DNA of 64,000 nucleotides from Tetraselmis striata (lineage: Eukaryota; Chlorophyta; Chlorodendrophyceae; Chlorodendrales; Chlorodendraceae): positions 1 through 64,000 of the forward strand of contig VCJN01001790.1 of NCBI GenBank assembly GCA_006384855.1. The letters run 5' to 3'. The notes under the pieces are model-generated. The model ran no database searches. It saw nothing but the letters and a program-made list of their open reading frames with translations, and was not told the DNA's origin. Both the position numbers and the translations under genes were made by a program. Below are positions 47,990 to 58,700 of this stretch, in pieces; the first letter of the stretch is position 1, and each line of letters starts with the position of its first letter.

Positions 47990-49605
47990 GCTCATCCCGC
48001 CGAAAGGTGACCTCGAAAGGCGTCAGCAGCTCCGACGGAATCAAGGCGCCCCACGCCGTCACGTTCGCGGCCGCGCCCTCGACCGCCACCATGTCCACGT
48101 TCACGCCCGCGACCTACTGCAAGCGTCGCCGCCACCCGAGTAGTGGCGGCAGCTTTAGCGCTACTGTATGTCGACTGTCGCCTCGACGACCCGACGCTCG
48201 AAATCGCATAAGATCGCCGAAAATCGCGGAGCCCAAATGCTATATTGCGGGCCGAAAATGCTAAGCCCGCATTAGTACAACACCCCGTGATTACCGTGCA
48301 CGCGCTTGATCTTGTTAAGCCTCCGCATGAAGGCTAGACGAAAGTGAAACGCCTTGTCGAGGCCTCGGGCGGCGTGGTTCCGCGGGCGCACGCGAGGTAA
48401 GGGGTGAAGTATTGATTTGCAGCGGGGACGTACGGCAACAGCTCGTCGAGAGCCACGAAGAGAGCGGATGTGTGAGCCCCAAAACACGTCATCCAAATGT
48501 ACTCCTTCTTGGCCGGCAGATGCCGGTCATCCCGCTTAAAGCAATCGTTCGCCGGGTCGGTGCGCAAAGGAAAAGCCGAGGCACTCGGCTGACCGGTCGA
48601 ACGTCCTCGTATCCAGGCTTTGCTCGTTGCAATAGCTCTGGCATCGCGAGGTAGTCGTCCGCATCATTCGCGGATTTTGCTCCGACACGGCCGCTATGGG
48701 CTAGCTCTAGCAGTCGGGACGCATTGCTGCTCCCCCGTTGCATGTCGGCTGTCCCGCGACGCGCTGTCCAGGGCAAAAGCCATGTGCTCCGTCTCCATCG
48801 ACACCCCACACTAGTAGTAACGGCCGCGCGATCCGCCGCCGCGACAAGCCGATCAACAGACCCAAGAACACCGGCCGCTACTAAGTCTTGCGACCGGTGC
48901 TGCCACTATACGCAATACGTTCATGCAATTAGGACAGTACCGCCCGAACTACCACGGGACATCCCATCGCTGATTATCGCAGCTGTTCTCCCCACTGGCA
49001 GACATATATATAACAATCCCTATTCCAGTGAAAGAGGGCATCGCGCCCCTGCCAAACACACTAGCCGGCTCAGCGGTGGATAACTATTGAGCGAAAGTAG
49101 CAATAATGGTCAGCCCCCTTCCCCCACCTCAACTTAGTAGATGCGGGCGGGGCGCCTTTGCCTGCACAAGGTTGCCTGCCGAGCTCTGAATGGGATAGGT
49201 CTGACTTAGGTAGGGACAGCGTGGGGGGCGCTGCTGTCCTAGCTACATCCCATTGGAAGGGGGAGGAACTAGGACAGACATGAGGACGGCCGGTAGCTTG
49301 AGCTGTAATTACACCGAGTGTTCCCTGCCTTGGTCAGAGATAGCACGCCCTAATAACAACTCAGTCTGAGCCAGTGGCTGCAACAGACTAGCAATTGTAA
49401 TCAATTTCAATTTCCATCGACACCACGTTCACGACCCGTCGAATGGGCCAGCGACGATGAGAGCTAAAGCAGCAATGCAGATTGGGCATGCATGCCTGCT
49501 TGCAATGATTTATGCGTCGGTAGATAGTTTTCTCCATCTGGCATGGCGACGCACGGACGACTACGTATGGATGAGAATTACACACGGATGGTGAACCGGG
49601 TGTGG
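47990..49605 (-). pseudogene. Decayed Gag-like ORF of YR element 2, split by an insertion
   Basis: At 48489-48809 the minus strand reads LLELAHSGRVGAKSANDADD, close to copy 1; 48334-48567 and 48272-48496 give FVALDELLPYVPAANQYFTP and FHFRLAFMRRLNKIKRVHGN in other frames. The N-terminal part resumes at 49425-49605 beyond the 607-bp insert. Multiple frameshifts. Confidence 0.75.
48806..49412. mobile_element. 607-bp insertion with 12-bp target-site duplication
   Basis: TCCATCGACACC occurs at 48794-48805 and again at 49413-49424, exactly flanking a segment that is absent from YR element 1 at the homologous place. The insert has no ORF and no obvious terminal inverted repeats; its right end is T/A-rich (AATTGTAATCAATTTCAAT). 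A variable-length duplication and an A/T-rich end suggest a short LINE-mobilised element. TGGCTCAGCGGTGGA-like sequence at about 49068 resembles a pol III A box. Confidence 0.75.
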
Positions 49606-49850
49606 TCATGAAACAACCTCTGACCTTGCCCGCAACAAGTTACGTCGGGATAGTTGTGTGTAACACAACGAAAGTGGAAGATGGCAGCAGGCTCGGCTGT
49701 TACGGCTGCTTTTAAGTCCTCTCATGCTGCACACGAACGGGGGTAGCGACGGGTGAACTAGTAATTCGTACTACTTGGCAGCACATGTAGCCGGAAAAGC
49801 GGTTAGGAAAGGAGGAAATCCCAGAAACTAGTTTAGATCGTTATCCTACC

Positions 49851-51379
49851 ATACGAGGTGAGACTGTGAGTCTGTACGTCACCGAATTTCGGAACGGTTT
49901 CGCATTGATTATTAGATAGATTGAAAATATACCCGTTATGGATTCCGTCATAATTCCACACAAGCCAAAATAAACGTCGCGCTTACCTGCTGACTACATG
50001 TACCGGTACGGGTACTGGTCGCCCGGCCGCCGCCGGTCGGGCCGGTCGTCGCCGTTCGTCAGGTCTACAGGGCTGGCATGACGCGAAGCGCCGAGCCCGC
50101 CGCGTGGACCGGACCCGGACGCCGGACGCCGTCGTTCGTCCGTCCCCGGACGCCGGACGACCGTCGCCCGTCCACCTCGCGGCCCGCCCGTCGACGGACG
50201 CCGGGCCCCGGGTTGGTGGGTCGGCGGACGCGGGGCTGTACAATGTATCGACTACTACGAGTGATCCTTACGGCTCTCTGGATTATTCCACACTCATGCA
50301 ACGGGTCTTCTTGTTGTTAAAATACCTGGAGAATGTTATGTACGAGTGTACGAGTGCGTAAATCAGCTGGTATACTTTACGCGGAATAATTATCGGCCTT
50401 GCAGTCTGCATGCCCCCGTCTATTCAAAGGCTGAACAGGGACAAAGACTCGCTAGTCGGCACATAGTATACTACACAATGTATATACTAATGCCACATCA
50501 GCTGATCTTCTAGTCAGCTTGCAAATAGAGTCTATACTAACGACAAGAGACTCATTAGTGACTATGCAACCGACTTGGTAGTTGGCTCTCGAATATTTAC
50601 AAAGTATTGAATATATTAGACAAGTTCCCACTGAAGAGACATGATGCTAGAATTATACATGCGGATGAGTATAGTCATTAGCAGGACCAGCGGCCTTCTA
50701 TGTTTCCACCAAATCGTTGTATTCTATCACATGTGCATCACACAAAGCATCTCTCATGTCTGATACTTCGACGGCGTATTATGGGCCCTCTACTGACCAA
50801 CCTTCCACTCCATAAATGGTTTGCCTCTGTGTTCAACACTCTACTCCCCTGTGGTTTCTCTCTCTCTCTCTGTCTCTCCTCTCGCTCTCTCTTACCATTG
50901 GTGCCCTTGCTGCTCCTAGTACTTCATGTGTCCCTGACGACACTCACCCGCGCGTCGACATACGTCGACTTTGAATACATGGCTTCAAAGCGCGCCGACG
51001 ACCCGGCGACCCGGCGTAGTCGTCGGCACCCGGCTACGACCTAGTACGTCGACTCTCGATATAGCAGCGCTCGCACCCCACGGGACGCGCGGCCCCCCTC
51101 GCCCGCCTACGCTAGAAGGCCTCCGCAAGTCGCTGTCGCGGGTTGTTTACTGTCGTGGCGTGGGTTGCTCGCGGTCGTCGTCGCCGAGCGCTCGTCACTA
51201 CGTTGGCATCATCCGCCGACATGCAATCGTTCACAGTGACTTGCCTACACCCCCCCCCCCCCCCCCCCCCGCAATATTTAATTTGCAAGCATCCCCCGCT
51301 GCGGTGCAGAATGTAGTGTAACTATACGTTGTTATTGGCACGGTAAGTCGTGTCAACGACATACCGTGCATGCTAACAG
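49851..51379. other. Spacer with one Helentron-core fragment
   Basis: 49985-50250 is described separately. From 50260 to 51379 there is no convincing gene; a CT-rich tract at about 50860-50900 and a 22-nt C run at 51250-51271 keep frames open by chance. Confidence 0.4.
49985..50250 (-). repeat. Inverted copy of the GC-rich core of the Helentron-like element
   Basis: The reverse complement contains CCCGGGGCCCGGCGTCCGTC, GACGGGCGACGGTCG and CCCTGTAGACCTGACGA, matching 10540-10680 and 11680-11820. The element ends are absent, so this is a partial or independently derived copy. Confidence 0.65.
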
Positions 51380-52470
51380 CCGTGCTCGGCAGCAGCGGGT
51401 AGCACTCAACCGGGTACGGAACGTAGGGGTTTCAATCATGCACTCGAGTCTGGTTTTGCCAAAAAGGGTGCGTAGGCTGGTTTACATGGAAAGGCGCCAT
51501 TGTATATGGCTAGGAAGGTTCAACGAAAGGGGAGGGAATGTCGGAGGAGGAGCCCGCAGGGCGGAGGCGGAAAACGGGAGGGCGCTGCCGAAGGCAGCGA
51601 GCTGGAAGATGGCAGACGAGCTGCTGGTGGCTGTCCTAAGTAGCTCCCCGGCCGGGAGCGCAGGGCTCGCGGGCGATGGGGCAGCCCGTACCAAAACCCG
51701 GTGGTAACCGCTTGAAACCACTACAGACCGTACGGGTCGCACTAGGACAGCTTTAATCGGTTAGGAAACCCTATTAACACGTTTAGATCATTTCAATCAT
51801 GCATTCGAGTCTGGTTTTGCCAGTTTACACGCGGTTCGTTTACGACTGCGAGCGTAGGCAGACGGCAGGCGTGCCGACCAGACGAAGGCGGAAGATGTCT
51901 TGAGTTGTAGAAGGGGTCTCGCGCCAAGAGGTCCTCGATCGATGCGCAGACGCATTAGACGCGGACGCACGGGAGATGTTGACGCCGGCACGACATAGGC
52001 CGGACGTGTCGCAGAATTCAGGCGCCGTCTCCCAACGGCGCACCATAGCATTGGCCGCGCGCCGTGGTAGCGTGCAGAACGAGCCGGAACCGCATGCCAG
52101 TAGAAGCAGGGCTTGAAGTGGCCAAGTCGGCGACGAGCGCCCAGCAAAGCAGCGGCACATGCACCAGTAGGACGAGTACAGCTGCGCGCATGAGCGCGCG
52201 AGCGCGCCGTGTACAGCCAGGTGAAGTACTGGTGCGTTGTACCCGACGCGATGGTAACTATGTACATGTATTGGCGATGCACGTTACGAGGGGTGGACAC
52301 GCAAACGCGCGATGACAGCGATGTAATGCTGCTGTCATCACCAGCGGTGGTTGTTTCGCCCTCTTGCGCAAAGAGCGGCGGGGGAAACGCACAACGCTGA
52401 GGGGCGCGGGAACGTGGGACCCTGTGTGGTCGTGTCGTACCGGCTCTTAGGTGTGTCGGGGTAGGTTGTC
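51380..52470 (+). mobile_element. R1 repeat, copy B
   Basis: Inverted partner of 3064-4150. The terminal-repeat-like part is 51434-51826, bounded on both sides by TTCAATCATGCA(C/T)TCGAG-TCTGGTTTTGCCA. The internal part runs to about 52470 and has short ORF pieces shared with copy A (GTCTSRTSTAAR; VTRGGHA). It carries GGTTAGGAAACCC and TTTAGATCATTTCAA, also seen in the YR element repeats. Confidence 0.65.
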
Positions 52471-54535
52471 GGCGACGTCGCAGAAGACCCGCCGACTCGG
52501 TAAGCTGTGTTTTACAGCCCCGTTAGGACTTAGGCCGAATAGTCGTCTAGCCATAGATAGTCCTACAGCAGGAGCTGAGTCGAGGGCCCATCGGATAGTT
52601 ATTCCACACGGCCAGGAATAATAATGAGCAAAGATTTGGGAAAAGGGATTCTTACTGTACCGGACGCCGGTAACATAGGTGACTGGCCCGGCGGTGGTTT
52701 TGTCGGCCTATTTATAGTCGCTGGTTTCCGTCATTCCGTGCGCTGCGTGCAGATTCCAATTCCCGCCACTTGTGCTGCGTGTAACTACTAGAATAATACT
52801 AAAATCGACGTGTGCGGTCCTAATCCGCGGCCCGTCGCTATTTTAGTAACACACAACTACAGACAGGTTCCTAGCACCTTCGTCTGTCCGCAGCACAGTG
52901 ATATAATATTTATCTACTATTGCTATAGCAAATGCTATAGCGCTCTAGATGGTTCTAGTAAGTTCTAGTACCTACTACTAATACTCCACTAAGGCAGCGC
53001 TCCATCTAACGCTTGGTATCATCATCCTTTAGCAGGGACACCATAGCGTACGACAATCGCGATCCTGTTGGTACGCAGGCGTAAGTACAGGTTACTCGCA
53101 CCCCATGTGGGTACTCGTAATACTGTCCTGCACTATTAGTCGCCTTACAGTCGCTCGTACTGTCGCCTCGTCGTCCTCGTACCAGTACTTTCGCCTTCAC
53201 TTGTACTCGCACTCGCAATGCTCATACTCGTACCTCGCTTGGCTTGTACTCGTTCTCGTCCGCGTTAGTCGCCAGTTCTTCGCGCTCCTTCGTCGGCTCC
53301 CGCAGTACAAAGTACAGCAGTGTAGAGTACATAACACTGTGGGTCTTTCTTCGCGGAGAGCGGTGAGCCGGCCGCCGCCGCTGCACCAGCGACGGCTGCT
53401 GACCACCCCAAAACGCGCATGCTTAGGATGATGCCACGAAACGCACATGTCGCGTTAGGTGGCGGAGCTGTCCCCCGGCGGGCAGCTCGTGTTGTAGCCC
53501 ATGACATATGCGTTGCCGTGACGTTTGAGGCGGGTTGGCCGGCGTAGAGGCCCTTGTAGCCCATGCCGGCCCGGAAAGATGCCAATGATGTCGGGGCGAG
53601 GGTGACAACGAGGCGGCCGCTGCTGCTACACCACCGACGGCCGCCGATGTCCCAAACCTAGAGTTGGCCAGGGGTAGTTATGTACACCACAAGACGCCAG
53701 GCACGCCAGGTGGTAGAGCTGTCCCCCGGCGGGCAGCTGCAGGTTGTCGTGGTCCTTGTGACGACGACGTTGTAGTAGGAGGCGTCGGAGACGCATCGGC
53801 ACGAGCCGCAGAAACGCCTCCCACTGCGACCAAAACAAAATTGCTAAAGCATGATTGGGGCGAGGGCAACGAGCCCTCTCAAAACACCGGCGCATGAGCG
53901 GCGCCACCCCCGTAACAGACCAATTACGCGAGTAGTTCCGGAAAACCACAGCATGTAACGACCGTTGATGCCACGACGCCCTGCTGCGAGGACACGCGGA
54001 CCGGGTTGCAGTGTCTGCGGGACAACAAGTGGCCGCCCCGACGACGACACGGGCGTCCTCCGTCCGCGTCGATTCTTTGCGGTGGGCGTAGTTGTCGTCG
54101 TTGACAACCCTGACGAGCAGCGGCCATGGTGCCGAGCGCGTCCACCTCACCTAAACCTCAAGAGTTGACTACTGCGAGAGGGCGCTCCAATGCGAGAGCC
54201 CCGAAGGCATGTACTGCGACTCGACTTCGGGTGTTGAGGTTTAACCCCCCCCCCCCCCCCCCCCTCCCTCTCCCCCCCCCCAACGGGGACCCCCTAGCTC
54301 CAATTCCTTGCCGTGCGCATCGCTACCCGAAAACGTCCCAGCTGCAAAGCCAGGGCAAAAAACGGAAAACGACCTCGGACGCACGAGTAGGGAAAACCAC
54401 ACTACCGAGGGGCTGTCTGTCGCTGCCTGATGTTGTAACGCATGTGCGCGGAACGACGACTCACTACCGGGTGGATAAACCTCAGTCGGTGCGGACTTGT
54501 TCAGCCTCAGTGACCCACGCGCGCACAAGTCCGCG
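52471..54535. other. Repeat-rich spacer with a two-copy tandem unit
   Basis: A roughly 245-bp unit occurs twice, at about 53356-53600 and 53600-53845, sharing GGTGGCGGAGCTGTCCCCCG or its variant, GGCGGGCAGCT, and GCCG(C/T)TGCACCA-like sequence. Minus-strand frames are open (53626-54150) but not recognised. A C-tract lies at 54245-54290. Confidence 0.45.
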
Positions 54536-54760
54536 AAGCCGCTGCCGAAGGCAGCGAGCTGGAAGATGGCAAACGAGCTGCTGGTGGCTGTCCTATGTAG
54601 CTCCCCGGCCAAGAGCGCAGGGCTCGCGGGCGATGGAGCAGCCCGTACCAAAACCCGATGGTAACCGCTTGAAACCACTACAGACCGTACGGGTCGCACT
54701 AGGACAGCTTTAATTTGGTAGGAAACCCCATAAACACGTTAAGATCATTACCGGCGCCCA
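54536..54760 (+). repeat. Solo R1-type terminal repeat fragment
   Basis: Near-identical to 51583-51790: GCTGCCGAAGGCAGCGAGCT, TGGCTGTCCTA, GCAGGGCTCGCGGGCGATGG and CAGACCGTACGGGTCGCACT, then GGAAACCCCATAAACACGTT. It lacks the internal region and the right-hand core, so it is a solo or truncated end. Confidence 0.75.
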
Positions 54761-55181
54761 TGGCATGGAGCTGGGTTGGTGCCGCGCGCTAGTCCGCCTG
54801 GCCCGCCGCACTGCTCATGATGCCCCGCTCACTGTGGGGCGCTGCTTTGTGGCGGGCGCCGTCGTGGGTGTAGTAGTAAATCCATCCGCCATGCATGGGG
54901 TATAGAAAACCGCCCTCGGGTGGAGACTTCGGCTATGAACGCCGGCCGACGGCCGCAGCGCATCGAGCGAATATCCGCCCCGGTAACTATGTTGCAGGAG
55001 ATCAGAGAGCACACCGTCACCCGCAAAGGGGGATGTTTCTCCCGCCTTCACCTCCGAAACCCCGAGGGTGATATACTAACACTATTATATACTAATAATA
55101 TTATCATATACGACTCATTTACATTATATGCACATATAGTAATAATGTGCCACATAATATAGCAGACATGCGTCGTCAGGA

Positions 55182-55664
55182 TCAGCTGTCCGCCTGGTGG
55201 TGGCATTGCAAAAACAACATGCCGTGACTCGTATGTGCGTACAATAAACGGTGCTGCCACTTGCTGGTTTGGAGCACGAAAGTCAATAATAGTTTCGGGG
55301 CCCAGAAGCTTCCGTCAATGTCCATCATACCCCTTTCAGGATTTGATAAGCTACCGCCGCAAACTGCCGACATGATTGTTAATCGGCCTTCATTATAGAA
55401 CTTCCATTGAAATCCACGGGGTGCTGAGCGAGCAACAGTATTATACGCTATTATAAATTTCTTACAACTTTGTTCCCGAGCAAACCAGGCCAGCTGTCTT
55501 ACGGCCCGGCTGCACAAACCCGCACGAGTCGCAATAATACTAAAGCGCGTAGTGTGCAGCCCTCTGAAGGCCAATTCAACATTGTAATTCACTGCCTCAT
55601 GCCTCATGGTTACAGCAGCGCGAGACGAACAAAGCCAATGCCGCAATTGGTTCCATCTTGCCAC
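55182..55664 (-). CDS. Hypothetical ORF, 160 aa
   Basis: Intact minus-strand frame with balanced composition (ELAFRGLHTTRFSIIATRAG; GFQWKFYNEGRLTIMSAVCG). No family recognised, and no splice sites or neighbours give a role. It lies only about 130 bp downstream of the channel stop codon and may belong to that gene's 3' UTR or be a fragment of mobile DNA. Confidence 0.25.
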   Translation of the reverse strand: MARWNQLRHWLCSSRAAVTMRHEAVNYNVELAFRGLHTTRFSIIATRAGLCSRAVRQLAWFAREQSCKKFIIAYNTVARSAPRGFQWKFYNEGRLTIMSAVCGGSLSNPERGMMDIDGSFWAPKLLLTFVLQTSKWQHRLLYAHTSHGMLFLQCHHQADS

Positions 55665-55791
55665 TCTCTGTCCTCGTCCGCGAGACTCCCGTACTCCGGC
55701 TGGACTCTACTAATCCCGAGATGCAAGCTCAGATGAAAGGATGGGCTCAGTTTCAAGGGCGAAATCCCGGCACACGATGACAATTCCCTGC

Positions 55792-58700
55792 CTAGTTTCC
55801 ACTGCTATTATCCGCCTCGCGGCTGCGGCTGCCGGAGTCGGGAGGGGCGTCGGATGTCACTTGCGGCTCAGCGGCATTCGCACTGGACGTAGAGCCGCTC
55901 TCTGGAGGCGGTTCCATGAGCTTCTCAAGCATCGTCGCCTCGGGTGGTGCAGTGCTCTGGGTTGGGTGGGTATCGCCCGCGGTGCTGAGACGTCTGAGAG
56001 CATCTTGGGAGCTCGGCGGCTCCGAGGTGTGCACAGCAGAGAAACTGTCCTCGGACAGCGCCTCCATCACCTCCTCTGCCGGCGTAGTCAGCTGAGTTTG
56101 CAGCGGCATCGGTGCCACTGCTGCGCGATTCTCGTCCCCAGGAGCACCCAGGGCGTTCCCAGAGCCGGTGTGGACACCGAATGGCCGTATCACATTGCCG
56201 GTCGGCACACCGGCGCTGGTCTGCGGCAACAATCCTGTACCTCTACTCGAGTGGGAGGCGGCTGGTAGTGCTTTGCCCATCGATCGAGTAATCTGGGCAG
56301 CTGCATTGCCAAAACCGCCGCCTCCGACGTTGCGCAGACGCCGCTCGATGGACTGCATGCGCATGTCCATCTTGCGCATCGTCGCCTGCATAAACTCCAG
56401 CATGTCGTTCTGGCGCTCGTTCGTTTCCTCCAGGCTCGTGTGCGATTGCTCGCAGTTCTCGAGGGTGATGGAGCGAGAGATGGGCAGCCAGGCTGCACGA
56501 TCCGTCACCGCTGTCTTCTCCAACATTGCCTGCACCGCGGTGTCGTAGCCCTTGAACTCTGTGCGATTCGTCACCCTGGGACAGACGAAGCCAGCGTTCA
56601 GCGGCCCCCCTCCCCGTCACTGTCCACATTTGCTGTGACAGGTACCTCTCCCTGCCCGTCCTCATCACTTCACTCAGCCCACCTTCAGCAGGGAGCGCAG
56701 TGCACGCGGGCGAAAACTAACAACTATTTCCCCCACCTGAGGTAGTGCAGGTAGTACACATACGCCAGTGCGTTGTGCTCCAAGTCGTTGTGGTCCTCAA
56801 AGTCGATGGCAGGGTTCTTGTCGAAGTCAAAGCGCTCCAGGGAGCAGACCAGGCAGTGCTTGACGTTGTCGCTGGCCACGTCCTCACTCTCTTGGCGGAT
56901 GGCGGCAAAGGCGTCCACAATCTGCCCCGTGAAGATGTTGGAGAGGACAAAGGCCCATATGATGAAGAATATCATCACAAAGAGGACGCGGACCTGGCTG
57001 TCCCATTGCTCTGTGATTGACTCCGGCACGCGATTGAACAGATTGCCGTAGTCGCCGACGTACATGCCTGCGTTTTAAAGGGGCACACACGGATGCCTGC
57101 ATCAGCGGCAGCGAGGGATGACCTGGTCCCAGAGGTTTGCATGGCAACACATTCTGGGTTCATGCGGTGGGTTATAGGGAGTGACACGTATGAAGGTCAG
57201 GTGCTGCTGAGCCCCAGGCCGCCTGTGCGGGACACACCCCTCCGATGGGAATGGGCCGGTTTTAGGGTTTAGGATTAGAGTTTGTGGTATTAGCGCTCAT
57301 GAGGTTTAGGGTTTATAACCCTAAAACCCGACACGGCGCCACTCTAGCTAGACGCCACCCCGCGCAACGGTTCGAAGATTGCATCCAGCGGACCAAACAA
57401 ACCAGAGGCCGCCTGGAGCTCTAAAATGAACTGAGCGCAGAGAACGGGAAGGCCGCGAATCCTGCAGTCATGGTTAGCAGGATTGAGGGGCAGCCCTGGG
57501 TTGCAGGAAGATTTAGGGGCTGAGCATCACAGGACGGCCGGTACCTTGTAATAAACCCTAAACCCCGTAACGGCTGCAGAAAGGAGGCCCGCACATCAAC
57601 CCAGTCTGGGCAGCGGGCTAGCAGGTTGTAACAAAATTTAATCTATTCAATCTCATTTTGGGGTGCTGAGCTTACCGGCAAAGTCTCCGTACAGCCCAGT
57701 GATGAGATGGGCGGCCACGCACTGGTACATGGTTTCGCATGGCAAGTTCTCCTGCACGCCGTCATCAGTTGTGCCACTGTCGATGTCAGCTGCCAATCCA
57801 TCGCCAAAGGCACTGTCCGACGCTAACTAGTTATCAGGTGAGGGGCTTGCGGCTGCTGCCCGAACCAGAGCCAAAGACATAAGCAGGAATTGCTCCGGTT
57901 GTCGAATGGGATTCGAGAGTATGAGTGCCAACTCGCATGGCTCTACACCGCTATGCAATGGATCCCGTATTGATTAATGGCCTTAATTAATAGATGGGCA
58001 CGGAGGAGCAAAAAGCTCGAAAAGCTCGATCAGTCGAGTCGAGATGGTAAATCCTAATACAGCAGGGTTTACGAGTATCAGAGACTCAGGGACATGGCGG
58101 TAGGCAATACTACCGTAGTGGGCATTTTAATGCATGATCAATAGATCAATATACAGGGAGGATTCGAAGCCGAGTAGTCACCTGTACTCATTCGTCGCAT
58201 AAGTTCCCTTTATATCCTTCTATTGTGTTCCGTCGATAGGTATTAGGTACGGGTACCTTACGATTCGCGTACTGAATTTGTATACTACATCCACATACGA
58301 CTGTTAGTATATATGCGAATCGATGACCGCGATATATACAGCGATAAGCCCCCCCCCCCCCCCCCCCCCCCCTCCCTTTCTCTGCGTAGCGGCGAAACCG
58401 CTATACTTCGTGAATTAATGGCATTAAGTAATTGGCTCCGTCCCGCAAAATAAATGAAAAGGGAGGGATGATTGATGGACGGAAAAATGAGAATAGAAAT
58501 AAAGGATTGAAAAAAAATAAAATTGTAATAGAAATAGAAATACGAAGGAATTAGGTTGAAAGAATTAGAGAGGGTGGAGGTCTGGGGTACTGGGACAGGG
58601 ACAGAGGGCGGGGTTACCTCGGCCCTGTCAAAGAAGAGAAAGCTCCCGATGGCAAAGACAAGGATGACCACCATGCCCATCAGGCTCGTCTTCACCAGCG

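Larger units (their letters stand above)
46125..49850 (-). mobile_element. Tyrosine-recombinase element, copy 2 (decayed)
   Basis: Head-to-tail with copy 1 and the same layout: left repeat about 46125-46376 with the core at 46371-46398, decayed YR, decayed Gag-like ORF, right repeat about 49655-49840. The repeats share GGTTAGGAAAGGAGGAAA, CACGAACGGG, AGCGACGGGTGAACTAGTAA and ACTAGTTTAGATC. They are closer to each other than to those of copy 1, so this is an independent, older insertion and not a simple tandem duplication. A 607-bp insertion interrupts its Gag-like ORF. Confidence 0.75.

Noticed and set aside
50700..51044. Plus-strand 114-codon ORF with a hydrophobic stretch
   Set aside because: The hydrophobic part comes from a CT-rich simple repeat; no supporting context.
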